Shown one piece after another: positions 23,262-34,000 of a stretch of 64,000 nt of DNA; position 1 is the first letter of the stretch, and each line of letters opens with the position of its first letter. The translations under genes were made by a program, and so were the position numbers. The notes under the pieces are model-generated. The model was given only the letters and a program-made list of their open reading frames with translations, searched no databases and was not told the origin of the DNA. Location: NCBI GenBank assembly GCA_015680685.1, contig MNCI01037900.1:1-64000 (forward strand), given 5' to 3'. This DNA comes from Gnetum montanum (lineage: Eukaryota; Streptophyta; Gnetopsida; Gnetales; Gnetaceae).

Positions 23262-24017
23262 TCACTTACCCTTATCCTCACCATTATGCTCTTTGTAACT
23301 GTGCCCTGAAGTGGAAGGAGAGGGTGAATGATGTGATGAAGGGGAAGAAGAAGGAGAACCATTGCCATGACGATGTTTCTTACCTTCTCTTCGATGGCTA
23401 TAGCCCCGATCGTGATGACGATCTGAGTGCCTGTCCTTGTCTTGTGTTTTTGTTCCCTTGGTGAACACTTGGTGTTCATGGGTATCAAAACCAAGGTTAT
23501 GAATCATGGAGTGTAGGTTCTGATACCCCACCTCCTCACTATTGTTAGGAGGAGGAACATCTTTTGATAGAGAACCTATTATAAGTGGTTCACCATCTCT
23601 AATTTCACTTAGGACGTGCAAGACCCCTTTTCCCTTCAACAATGTATGGTGGCTCTCCTGCCTTGAGTCCCTTAAACATTGTGTGTTTGTGAGATGGTAA
23701 TCCCTTGTGTCAAAATCTTTCACAACGTATTCAGTGTATAATTCTGTCATGCCTATCTGCACAAGAGCACGGAGAAGCATGTTAGGGACTACACGATCTG
23801 GAGGTAATACTATGTTACCTTGCAAGTCTCTCCAGTGCAGTTGTTCATCCTGATGGAGGATAAAAGTAAAATTGGATAGATACTCATCGTGATGAGTATA
23901 TACCACCCGATACTCTTGAGGAACTGGCAGATTTTGGTTATGTGTTTTAGACTGCCGATTGTCTCTAGTATGATCCCTAGGTGGTGAAATGCTCTTATGA
24001 GAAGAAGAAGAAGACAT
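23262..24017 (-). CDS. Element D: N-terminal gag ORF, open for 251 aa
   Basis: The ORF starts 125 bp inside the PBS (ATG at 24017) and is uninterrupted, unusual among the decayed elements here. Residues 1-30 are Ser/Arg/His-rich (MSSSSSHKSISPPRD). Residues about 33-135 form a compact region (EYRVVYTHHDEYLSNFTFIL, DLQGNIVLPPDRVVPNMLLRALVQIGM). The last 60 residues are a basic His/Arg/Ser tail ending GEDKGK. Element G has the same protein, broken by stops (60803-61570), and there it runs on toward protease. Here the match to the element stops at the ORF end, at about 23255, so D is truncated. I see no zinc knuckle. It is a probable gag-leader domain of a non-autonomous element; its exact role is unknown. 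Confidence 0.75.
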   Translation of the reverse strand: MSSSSSHKSISPPRDHTRDNRQSKTHNQNLPVPQEYRVVYTHHDEYLSNFTFILHQDEQLHWRDLQGNIVLPPDRVVPNMLLRALVQIGMTELYTEYVVKDFDTRDYHLTNTQCLRDSRQESHHTLLKGKGVLHVLSEIRDGEPLIIGSLSKDVPPPNNSEEVGYQNLHSMIHNLGFDTHEHQVFTKGTKTQDKDRHSDRHHDRGYSHRREGKKHRHGNGSPSSSPSSHHSPSPSTSGHSYKEHNGEDKGK

Positions 24018-24142
24018 TGTTTCTTATTCGGTGTGCTATTTAACCATTATATAAATTTTCTTTTAGTTAACCCTAAGGGTTCGTTTAAGCTGCCAACGAT
24101 GTGGATAATTTCCTATGTTCTACTTAGCGCACAAACACTTAG

Positions 24143-24160
24143 TCCCTGGCAACGGTGCCA
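24143..24160 (-). other. Element D: primer-binding site, tRNA-Asp
   Basis: On the minus strand TGGCACCGTTGCCAGGGA matches the complement of the plant tRNA-Asp 3' end (TGGCGCCGTTGCCGGGGA) at 16 of 18 positions. It lies one base from the LTR end. Confidence 0.88.
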
Positions 24161-24161
24161 A

Positions 24162-25161
24162 TGATGAGTGGTAAGGTACCCCTACACTCAACCATATGAA
24201 TACGAGCGTTACACGCGCAATCCGATCGAACTCTGCAAACTAAGTGCCTACATGCATTATGGAACACTTAAGGTTAATCATTCGTTGTCTTGCCAGACTT
24301 ACTTGTATTTGTCACGGTTGTCTGGTTAAGTAAGTCTGAGGTATATGATTTTTATATCTTTTCTGTTTTATCTCCTATGCTAGTGAGGTGAAGGGTTGAA
24401 GAGACTAATTAACTAACTTTAACTAACTAACTAAGTCTTAATTAGCCTAACATCAGTATTCGTTCCCACTTACCGTTCACACCCTGAACCAATGCAACCT
24501 TGGTTACTAAACGCTAGTCATTGCTGGGATCACCAAGTGTAACACACATGCTCGAAGCGGTCGTACTGAATGCACTTAATTACAGGAGAAGGGTTGAGAA
24601 AGATTTAATCAACTAATAAAGCATTCAAATGATAAACAATAAATAACAATACATAAAATCCTATTTAGCCTATTTAGCTTAGTCCATGCACTGCAAGGTT
24701 TATCCAAGAAGTTCGTCTTTATTGCCATACACAAACTTGTGTTCATGTACAATATTTGCTCGAATAAAGATCTGTTCAATTTGGAGCTCCTACTACGGGC
24801 ACATAGAAATTATTCTATCTCTGAAGAGGTAAAACTACCAAATTTTCGCTACAGTCTAGGCCTAGAATGAGAAACAAGGCAGAGCTGCCTCTTATTTATA
24901 GATTTGACGATGCACTGCGATATCGCGTACGCGATATCGTAGAGGAAGATGCGATATCGTGTACGTGATATCGCGAGGGATGCGATATCACGGCCCATGC
25001 AATATTGCGTCCNCTAGGCCTAGAATGAGAAACAAGGCAGAGCTGCCTCTTATTTATAGATTTGACGATGCACTGTGATATCGCGTACGCGATATCGTAG
25101 AGGAAGATGCGATATCGCGAGGGATGCGATATCACGGCCCATGCAATATTGCGTCCCATTA
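24162..25161 (-). mobile_element. Element D: 5' LTR
   Basis: On the minus strand the LTR ends CCACTCATCA at 24162. Its start is taken at about 25161 (TAATGGGACG, a decayed TGATGAGACG). The U3 holds several GCGATATCGC words, including a perfect 22-bp palindrome at 24918-24939 centred on GTAC, just upstream of the TATAAATAAGAGG box near 24890-24902. An N at 25013 and a duplicated stretch (see next entry) inflate the measured length. Confidence 0.85.
24856..25156. repeat. Duplicated U3/R sequence around an N (assembly join)
   Basis: Positions 24856-25012 and 25014-25156 are copies of the same LTR interval on either side of N25013. The right copy lacks about 16 bp between two GATATCG words, so the two contig ends differ by one palindrome unit. 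This is either two alleles or a collapse and expansion of the palindrome array by the assembler. Confidence 0.85.
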
Positions 25162-25469
25162 GGCAATGTACCATATGAGGTAGGACACAAGGTTCAATAG
25201 CAAACCAGGTGAGGTAGTGTATGAGGTTAGCAAATGCACAAGGTGAGGCACTACTAATGGTTTATCACCACTCACTAAAACAATCCTAAACTATATATTT
25301 GAATGGACATAAATAATTTCATGCATTCTTGATTACATAGAGATATAGAATTTCTACTAAATGCCTCATTATTTGGGATCCCAAGTGTAGATAAAATGGC
25401 TTCAATGATAAGAGACAAATATATCTCCTATCTTTATAGTATCTTTAGCTATCTAATTGTTCCAAAACA
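25162..25469. other. Short non-coding interval between two LTRs
   Basis: No gene or element end is recognisable. It separates the U3 end of element D from the target-site duplication of the next solo LTR. Confidence 0.6.
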
Positions 25470-26518
25470 TATAGTGATGAGTGGCAAGGTACCCCTACAC
25501 TCAACCATACGAAACAAGTGTAGCACGCGCGATCTGGTCAAACTCCGCAGACTAAATGCCTAAACGCCCCATGGAACACTTGGGGTTAATCATTCGTTGT
25601 CTTCCCAGACTTGTTGTTGTCACAGTGTATGGTTAAGTAATTTTGAGGTATATGATTTTTATAGTCTTTTCTGGTTTTTCTCCTATGCTAAAGGGTGAAG
25701 GGTTGAGAGAACTAACTAACTCTAACTAAGGACCTAAGTCTAAATTAACTAGCATCAGCATATGTTCCCATTTACCGTACACACCTTGAACTATGCAACT
25801 GTGGCTACCAAACGCTAATCGTTACTGGGATCACCACACGTAACGCATGTGCTCGAAGTGGTCGTACTGAGGCACTTAACTAGCCTAAACGGGATGAGCA
25901 GCTGATTCCTTGACTAGCCGTACACACCCGTAGATTCTCGTAATCAAGTCGTACTCATCCCGCATTCTAGGAGTTGAGGGTAAGAGAGAATAATCGCGAT
26001 GAGTAGCTGATTCCTTGGTTAGCCGTACACATCCGTCAATGCTCGTAACCAAGTCGTACTCATGCTACACTAATGTAGGTAATAAATAACATGTAAGAAA
26101 TAACAAGTAATAAATCCTATTCCATGCACTGCAAGGATTATCCACAAAGCTCGTCTTTATTTCCGTACACAACTTGCGTTCAGGTATAAAGCTACTTGAA
26201 TAAAGATCCGTTCACTTGGGGACTTCTACTGCGGGCACATGGAAAATATTCTATCTCTAGAGTGATCAAACTGCTAGAGTTTCCCTACTTTAAGCCTAGG
26301 ATGGGAAATGAGGGGAGTGCCGCCTCTTATTTATAGATTTGGCAGCGGACTGCGATATTGCATCCCGATATTGCAGGGGACGACGTGACATCGCGTACGC
26401 GATATTGCATGTAATGCGATATCGCGGCAGCTGTGATATCGCGTACATGATATCGTGGCCCATGCGATATCGCGTACATGATATCGCGACCCATGCGATA
26501 TCACGTCTCATCATATAG
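25470..26518 (-). mobile_element. Solo LTR with target-site duplication TATAG
   Basis: The LTR is 25475-26513 (1039 bp), minus strand, starting TGATGAGACG and ending GCCACTCATCA. TATAG at 25470-25474 is repeated at 26514-26518, a perfect 5-bp TSD. The U3 (about 26345-26510) carries at least six GCGATAT(C/T)G(C/T) words with GTACGC or GTACAT spacers. The TATAAATAAGAGG box is near 26323-26336. The greater length relative to other LTRs comes partly from an internal duplication, listed separately. Confidence 0.93.
25891..26073. repeat. Direct duplication inside the solo LTR U5
   Basis: Segments 25891-25962 and 25998-26073 are about 75-bp copies (GATGAG-AGCTGATTCCTTG, then AGCCGTACACA-CCGT, then AA-CAAGTCGTACTCAT). 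Each copy begins GATGAG and ends CTCAT, so each is also bounded by short inverted words. Confidence 0.8.
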
Positions 26519-26957
26519 CTATTAGCTAAAAACCACTTGCCATTGGTAAATAAGATGGGCAATAGTGAAGACGTTTGTAGGTACATTCTCATCTCCTATG
26601 GAGTGAACTCTAAGAAGGGTTTGAAGTTTAGCTTAGTAACAAAATTGGCCACAATTGCCTTGTCATTGATTACTCTAATACACTTCTTAGGGAGTATCAC
26701 TTGTGTTGTTGGTGTAGTAGTAGATGGTGTTGGTACCTCTTCTTGGATAGATTATTGAGTTTGAAGTATTGGTTGGTGCACTAAGTGTACCTACTACTCT
26801 TCTTATCCTTGTCCCCTAGCCTAGGATTACTACAATTAGTGTCATCCTTGCGCACATCCATCCCTTGGCATCTTCTCTCTTTTTTGTAAAGGTTTATTGG
26901 CCTTAAGAATACATTTTGATGCCACCTTTAATTACCCAATGGGTAATTATTAGTTTT
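26519..26957. other. Interval between a solo LTR and an LTR piece
   Basis: A 73-aa plus frame (26537-26758) has no recognisable family and crosses no element landmark. Otherwise I see nothing. Confidence 0.5.
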
Positions 26958-27345
26958 TGATGAAACACATTTTTTTCATCGACTCCAACATTGAGTATTC
27001 GACATCGGGGTCAACATGCAACATCGACTATCCAACATTAGATCCAAGATGCAATGTCAGGTATCCAATGTCACAAGGTATACACCGACCTATAAATATA
27101 TCACTTGGGCGCAGAGTTTGGGCATTAGTTTTAGTAGTTCTTCAGTAGTTTTTCATAGTTTTGTCAATAGAGTAGTCGAATTCTTGTTGTTTTATTCAAT
27201 TTTTGTTAGGGTAGTTGATTATTAATTAGCAATTAGATTAGTTGAATTGATTATAAATTGAGTTTCAACCTATTATTAATCGCAAAACAATAAAACATAA
27301 AATAATAAAATTCATATGCCTCACTTTGGAAACCATACGTGACAA
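26958..27345 (+). mobile_element. LTR fragment of the TGATGA group
   Basis: It starts TGATGAAACAC at 26958. The U3 carries iterated CGACATCGG / CAACATCGACTATCCAACAT words, then CTATAAATATATC at about 27090. The U5 ends in the group's segment TTCATATGCCTCACTTTGG...CCATACGTGACA at about 27305-27345, and then similarity stops. The motif type of the U3 differs from all other LTRs here. The 3' part is missing. Confidence 0.6.
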
Positions 27346-28365
27346 AGCTCTAGAGAGTGTGAGTTTTGTTATTGATCATGATTCCCAATAGTTATACAAG
27401 TGGATCCTCTATAAAGTAGACTCATGTCCATAATGCCCTTGTATAACCACTTCTACAAGTATTCATGGACATCTTAGAATTTAAATGTGAATCATGTTCT
27501 TGTCCCAACATGCACAAGCACAGTGGTTAAAATCCTACACTATGCTATATAGGACTATGCAATTCATAATTGTAACATGCTAGTGAGGTGAAATGGAATA
27601 AGAAGGATTAGCGAATTAGGATATGAGGTATCTTACCATGGTCATAATAGGTTTTTCATGTTATACATGATTAGATTGACCATCATACTTTTCTATTAGG
27701 GTTTCAAACCAAGTTCAATCACTTACTGGTGACATTACATTGCATCATCTTGGACCCTCCATCATGAGACTAACAAGCCATCACACAAAGAAATCACCAT
27801 TCAATAATAAAATTGGAGAATAAACGTTAAAAGCCTAAGAATAATTAATTAATTATTGAAATTTGGTGCATGTCTAATAGTGATGACTATGTGTGAATCA
27901 AAGCCTATAACCTCTTTTACTACAACTGCTTTCCCTTTATGCTTGTACATGTCCTTGCTTGCTTTCTTCTTAATTTTCTTTTCCTACTCTTTAGCTTTTT
28001 CTTACTCCACTTTTTCTTTCATTATCTTTAATGTAAATTGAAATTATTCATCCATGGAATCTCATGTCTTGTCAACCTTGGCTAAAATTTCAGGGAGATT
28101 TTTGGATCAGCAGGGTCTTTTGTTAGTCTATTGGTGCCTCTTTTTCTAGCTCACAACTATGGATCTCCTTGTGAAGAGCTAGATTCCTATTATATTCTTA
28201 TGTACCTTCCCTCTTTTGGAATTCTCCTTCTTTTTTCAACCACTTAACAATCAACATCTAGAATTTATTTGCTTTGTGTTCTTACAATCTCCCTTTGGCA
28301 TAAATCCCAATAGTATCTTTGGTTCTATTTCAAACCCCATCTTTATCATTTGGCTTGGATTTGAA
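27346..28365. other. Interval with possible retroelement remnants on the minus strand
   Basis: The minus frame near 28040-27860 (basic, KHKGKAVVVKEVIGFDSH) may continue the chromovirus remnant to its right, but no domain can be named. Short plus frames here look fortuitous. Confidence 0.35.
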
Positions 28366-28485
28366 ACATTCTCAACATTGACACATGAAACACATCAAGA
28401 ATCATCAATAACTATAGAGATAAACTAATTTGATATGCCACTACTTCAACTCTTCTCAAGACCTTAAAGAGGCCAATAGACCTTG
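28366..28485 (-). pseudogene. Chromovirus-type integrase C-terminus remnant
   Basis: The minus strand reads IGLFKVLRRVEVVAYQI, a stop region, then LDVFHVSMLRMF. This is the conserved GPF-x-L-x-V-AY / DVFHVS-LR segment at the C-terminal end of integrase in Ty3/gypsy chromoviruses. It is a different lineage from the TGATGA group. No other domain of this element was found nearby. Confidence 0.75.
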
Positions 28486-29448
28486 GTGTCAACTGATTTG
28501 ATATCCAAACCTCTAACATATGACTTAAAGTAACCATCAATTTTATGGTGTTATTTGAAAAACAAGTGAAAAAGTTTGTTTTAATGATGACTAACTTGAT
28601 AGAGATGGAATTAGGTGGATGTAATGAGGTAGCACTAGTAAGAGGTACAACTTGATCTTAGACCTATGAAAAGGGTAAAGGTGCTATGCATTAAAATTAT
28701 CTTGTGATTTCATAGGGTAATATGTCCTATGTTTAAGAGGAGAGAGGTTCTATCACTTTTATTTCTTTTCCATGCTCTCATTTCACTTGCTCTATGTTTA
28801 CCTCATCATATGCCATGTCTCAAGTACCCTCATTAAATCATTTAAGATGCAAATGGATGCCTTGATAGTCAATTATTTAGGGACTTAACAGATAATTTTT
28901 GGTATAAAAACCAAGAATATCTTAATGTCCATTCTCCAATTTGTTCCCATTTCATCAATTTCAATGAGTTTTAATTGATTATATATATATATATATATAT
29001 ATTCTATGATTTCTTGTTGGAGCTCTCTTTGCTAAGAAATTTTCTTTTGTTTGTAAGACCTCTTTAGCCACATTTAGAAACATTTTAAAAAAAAATTTTG
29101 TAATAGAAAATGATAAATTTTACAAAACAATGCCATAGACAATGCATAGGATATACTTTGAGTCATCAGTACCCAAAAACTAAATCTACATATATACAAC
29201 CACTCAACATAGTCCATTTTTTGCAATTTCTTCTAAATAAAAATAGAATTAATGATGTTTGGACATTTTTTACATTTAAGTATTATATTATTAGCTTTTA
29301 AAATATATCATCATAATAAAATATTTGCATAATCCATTTACATTTTTATTAACATGATATTAAAATTTATATAGAGCAAATTTAATACTAATTGTAAATT
29401 ACTTTTTGGTAGTATAGAACTATAATTTTACCTAGTTTTGCCACTCAC
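28486..29448. other. AT-rich stretch with an (AT)11 microsatellite
   Basis: A pure AT dinucleotide run lies at 28981-29002. No coding domain was seen. A 63-aa plus frame at 29110-29301 is not convincing. Confidence 0.6.
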
Positions 29449-30124
29449 AAGGCATCAAGTTTGGACATTTTCTAAGGTTTTTCCTTTGTGCACATTTTCC
29501 CATGAGGATATCTTATTCGGCTTTTTGGACACCCCCTCTTCAGACCTTCTGTTTCTTTGGAAAGTCATTAGGCCCCTCATTCTTTACTTTATATGGAAGC
29601 GCAGATGCACTGCTCTTTTCCAGAACACTAATTCGTCCAACTCTAACCATTTAAATATTATGGAAAAATCTCAAATTCTTCGCCTTGTGCATTTCCAAAT
29701 TTTATCTCATACTTCTACGTTAAAGTTGGATACTAATCAGTTGTTTTTTTGTTTGCAGCCTTGGAGCAGATACACCAACTCGTGCACTCTTTCCAATCCC
29801 GATCTGCTACATCGGAATGTGTTATCATCATAATTTTGAGCATTTAGAGCTCCTTGTTGTTCTCCTGATCTTATAAACTCGCAATTCCTAAGGATTCCCA
29901 GCATTTGGTAGCTCTTTGGCATGTACTCCCTTCTCGGGCATGTACTCCCACACCCTGAGAGAGATTATGTTTCAAGATGTTTTCCTTTAACACTCGCATT
30001 TGTCTTTGTCCTCCTCCCTATTTACCCATCAATATGTTCAGATGTTGATCATGTACTTATTCTTATTTAATTAATAAAATTCTCTTATTGGGGTCCAACA
30101 CCCCCCCCCAAAGGCATCAAGTTT
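29449..30124 (+). mobile_element. 5'-truncated LINE with a 14-bp target-site duplication
   Basis: AAGGCATCAAGTTT at 29449-29462 is repeated exactly at 30111-30124, so the inserted copy is 29463-30110 (648 bp). The inserted strand encodes a 131-aa piece (29438-29833) with FLWKVIRPLILYFIWKRRCTALF, typical of the region after the RT in plant L1-type LINEs (zf-RVT and following). 5' truncation with a long TSD is standard for LINE insertion. The 3' end is odd: in place of a poly(A) tail it finishes with a GGGGT-ACCCC mini-hairpin and a run of nine C then A at 30101-30110. Confidence 0.88.
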
Positions 30125-30319
30125 CTCAAAAATAAAAAAGTTTAAAGAAAGACTATTATATGCATTATACAAATTATGCTACAATAGATTATGTACGCAT
30201 AGACTATGTAGAGGGTTTGAACACAAGGTCACGTTGGATTCCGAAAATGTCTAAAATTGTGAACATTAGTGGAACAATAATACGTTTGTGCTAACCCATC
30301 CATGAGGTTCAAATGGGTA

Positions 30320-30440
30320 AATAATTCATTGGAATGGGATGGACTGGACTCGTGGCAAATGCTTTGAATAGAGAAGCATAAATAATTCATTGGAATGGGA
30401 CGGACTGGACTCGTGGCAAATGCCTGAATAGAGAAGCATA
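30320..30440. repeat. 60-bp tandem duplication in the kinase gene upstream region
   Basis: Copies 30320-30380 and 30381-30440 (61 and 60 bp) differ at only a few positions. Each starts AATAATTCATTGGAATGGGA and ends AGAGAAGCATA. It lies about 600 bp before the receptor-kinase start. Confidence 0.9.
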
Positions 30441-30493
30441 TACTTTCCCTGGTCAAGCTTCTTCTCCGTCAATTATGGTTAGAAAATTGAGGG

Positions 30494-30830
30494 AAAACGC
30501 GTTGGGCGGACCACTTTTTACAGAAATGCGGAAAATCAGATTCTCGGCCAACACGGCATTCATTGATGGTGAAATATAAAGAAAATTGATGACAAATCAC
30601 CTCAGGAAGGCATTAAATTGATGACACCTCAGGGAGGAGCGCGTTAAATGATTTTGTTGACTTGACTCTGCACCGTAGGATGATGGCATATACTTCACCA
30701 AAACGCGTTGTGTTGACCCCTTTTCATACGCAATCCCCTGCAACACGACATTAGAGCCCCTAAATGTTCAAAAAAGTCACCAAACGTGGGAGGATTATAG
30801 GAATGCCACTCTGAAAACAAAATGAGAATT
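30494..30830 (+). promoter_or_regulatory. Upstream region of the receptor kinase with W-box and CGCG-box words
   Basis: TTGAC[CT] W-box words (WRKY sites by consensus) lie at 30657-30662, 30662-30667 and 30713-30718. CGCG-box words (VCGCGB, the CAMTA consensus) occur in AACGCGTT at about 30494-30504 and 30700-30710, in GCGCGT near 30639 and in ACGCGG near 30824. The two AAAACGCGTTG copies begin a diverged duplication. Control by WRKY and CAMTA factors is inferred from motifs only. I could not place a TATA box with confidence. Confidence 0.4.
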
Positions 30831-31037
30831 ACGCGGGAACAGAAGTCCAAAAAAATAAGCAGAAAAACTTCATGTTAATACGTTATTTAACTAATGCTCA
30901 AAATTTATTTTGAAAAATCAATGTCTCGAGTCAAATGACTAAACATGGGCAGACAAGTTTAAATTGAGCTCAACATAAGTAGCAATTATGTATTATTACA
31001 CCTTCCTGCCTTGCCATACCTCTGCAGCGGCATCACA

Positions 31038-34000
31038 ATGGCCTCCTCCTCTGCTGCTCTTCCTTTTGGCCTTCTGCTTCTGCTTTGTTTGTGCTCCTCC
31101 TTTTTCTTTGTTGCTCTTGTTAAAGCTCATACACATCATGATGGAGCTTTGAATGATGTGAGAGCTCTCATTCAATTCAAGAAGTGCATCACAAGCGATC
31201 CACTCTCTGTTCTCCACGATTGGAATGATCATGATGCCAACGCATGCAATTGGACTGGAATCAGCTGCTCCACCAAACACCATGGTCGAGTTGTGGACAT
31301 ATATTTGGAAAATGCCACGTTGCGTGGATCCCTGTCGCCCCACCTCTCCAACTTATCATTCCTACATCGCCTGGATATTTACAATAACACTTTCTCTGGT
31401 ACGATCCCATCATCCCTTGGGACTTTGCATAGGCTTAAAAGCTTAGATCTATGTTTAAATGAATTTGAAGGTGGGATTCCTTATCAGATAGGAAACCTTT
31501 CTTCGTTGCAATTTCTTGCTCTGTGCACGAATTCCTTGGTTGGTGACATTCCTCAGTCATTTGCAACACTCCAAAACCTTCAGACCTTCAGTGTTTACCA
31601 AAATAAGCTGAATGGACAAATCCCTTCATGGCTGGGAACACTCCACAAACTTGAAAAACTTGACCTTGGTTCTAACAACATTCAAGGCGTCATTCCTGTT
31701 CAACTGGGCAACCTTTCTTTCTTGCAATATCTTTCTCTTGCTGACAATCATTTGAAGGGTTTGATTCCTTGTGCACTTGCCAGTCTCTATCGTCTCACTG
31801 AATTTTCTCTTTCCCAAAACAGTCTGAGTGGAACCATTCCCCACTGTTTAAGCAACCTCACGGCGCTTACACTCGTTCAATTTTTTGCCAACAATTTGCA
31901 CGGTCGTCTACCTACCTGGCTGGGCAGCTTGAACAAACTACTGGGTTTGACTTTATTTGAAAACGGATTCACCGGCAACATCCCGCACTCATGGCACAAT
32001 CTCACCCGACTCCAAAACCTCCAGTTGTCCAATAACAGATTGTCAGGAACGCCACCGTCATGGTTGGCAACAAGCTGGACTCAACTCATGTATTTCAGTC
32101 TCGGCTACAATTACTTCACCAGTGGAGTGAGCAAGCCCACCCAGCCTATTCCAATCCTCCAAACTCTATCCAATTCCTCTCAATTAATTAAATTAAAAAT
32201 ACATCACAACCTTTTAACGGGAACGTTACCGCCCAACTTTGGGAGCTCCTTGCCCAATCTTCAGATTTTAAAATTATCTGACAATTATATCTCTGGCGAC
32301 ATACCGCCCAGTGTAGGAAACTTTTCATCTCTTGTACAGCTTATTCTGGACGACAACTTATTCAGCGGTGCCATTCCACCTCATTGCAAATGTGAAGTCA
32401 CTGCAAAGCATTGATCTCCAGAGAAACAAGCTACAGGGCCACCTTCCCACAGAGATATCTCTCTTGAACAAGTCACTTGGCTATCTCTTTCTCTCAAATA
32501 ATATGTTCTCTGGTTCCATTCCTGCTGATATTAGAAAACTTGTCAATCTGCGGAAGCTGCACCTTGGTAGGAATCTGCTGTCAGGAAAAATTCCTTCAGA
32601 GATAGGAGACTGCCCTGTTCTTGAAGACCTTGTACTATCAGCAAACAATCTGTCTGGGCCAATTCCACCAGAGGTTGCTGGTCTCAAAACCATTGTATTT
32701 CATTTTGATTTGTCAGCAAATAGCCTGACAGGAGCAGTACCTCCCGGAATAGCAGGATTACAGATGGCACAATATATAAATCTTTCAAGCAACAATCTTT
32801 CTGGAAACATTGCATCTTACATGGATAGCTGGTTGGATGCCCGTCAAATCAATCTCAGTTTTAATCATTTCAGCGGTCAGGTTTCCAATTCAATTGGGAA
32901 TAAAATCACCCAGCTTGAAAGCATAGATCTGTCTGGTAACAACTTTACCGGACCTGTGCCTGCATCCCTATTCAATCATTCCAATCTCTATTTTTTGAAC
33001 TTTTCCTATAACAACTTTGATGGAGTAGTTCCCTGTCTGCACAGTTCTTCCTCGAAGAAGCTAAGACCGACAAGATGGTCGTTTCTTGGTAATTTAAATT
33101 TATGTGGAAGATGTTTTGGCCTGAAAGCTTGTCTACCTGCTCTTGCTCAGCAACACAAGTCTCATTTTAACAAAACCAGTATTCTGAAAATTGTGCTTGG
33201 CATTCTAGGTGGCCTTTTGTTGCTGGTTGTTGCAGTGATTTCATTCATTTTTAGAATAACCAAAACATCCAAAGGGCAAACTCTATGGGTAAGTGAAAAA
33301 TTCTTAAAGATATCTATGGAAGAACTTCAAAGGGCAACAGACAATTTCAGTGCTTCAAACTTGGTAGGTGAAGGCAGCCATGGAAAGGTCTATAGAGGTG
33401 TCTTAAGCTCGGACATGGTAGTTGCTGTAAAATGTTTCTCTTCTGCAGAGCAACATGGAACTGTGAATAACTTCAAAAAGGAATGCTGTGCTTTGAGGAA
33501 AGTGAAGCATTGCAACATTTTGAAGATTATTACTGTGGTATGGTCTGATGAATTAAAAGCTTTGGTTATGCCTTTCTTGACTAATGGCAATCTCCATTCT
33601 CTTCTTCACAGCAGAGAAGATGGTCAGTTGACCCCATTGAAGTTGGCAATGAGAGTGAAAATACTCATAGAGTTAGCAAGGGGACTTGCCTATTTGCATC
33701 ATGATTGTGATTTTAAGGTTATCCACTGTGACATCAAACCGGAGAATGTATTATTGGACGACGATATGACTGTCAAGCTTTCTGATTTTGGAATATCTCG
33801 CCTCATTGGAGATTTTGATGGTTCAACAACATCATCTTCTCTTGCTGTGAAAGGTTCTATTGGTTATATTGCACCAGGTATGTGCATTTTATTTTTATCT
33901 TTTTTAAAACATATATATTTTTTGGTTGATGATAAAGTGCGTAGGCTAAATTTTAAGTAATGATTTTTCAGAGTATGGGATCGGACAAGGAGTTTCTGTA

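Noticed and set aside
26345-26510. Regularly spaced GCGATATCGC words that could be taken for a CRISPR-like array
   Set aside because: This is eukaryotic DNA. The words are short and palindromic, spacers are not unique units of constant length, and the array sits in an LTR U3.
31011-31037. Upstream extension of the kinase frame to 31011
   Set aside because: That extension starts with TTG. ATG at 31038 begins a clean signal peptide.
31225-31446. Short frames on both strands within the receptor kinase (also 30996-31343, 31626-31844, 32481-32693, 33390-33590)
   Set aside because: They are shadows of the kinase reading frame, whose domains are unmistakable.
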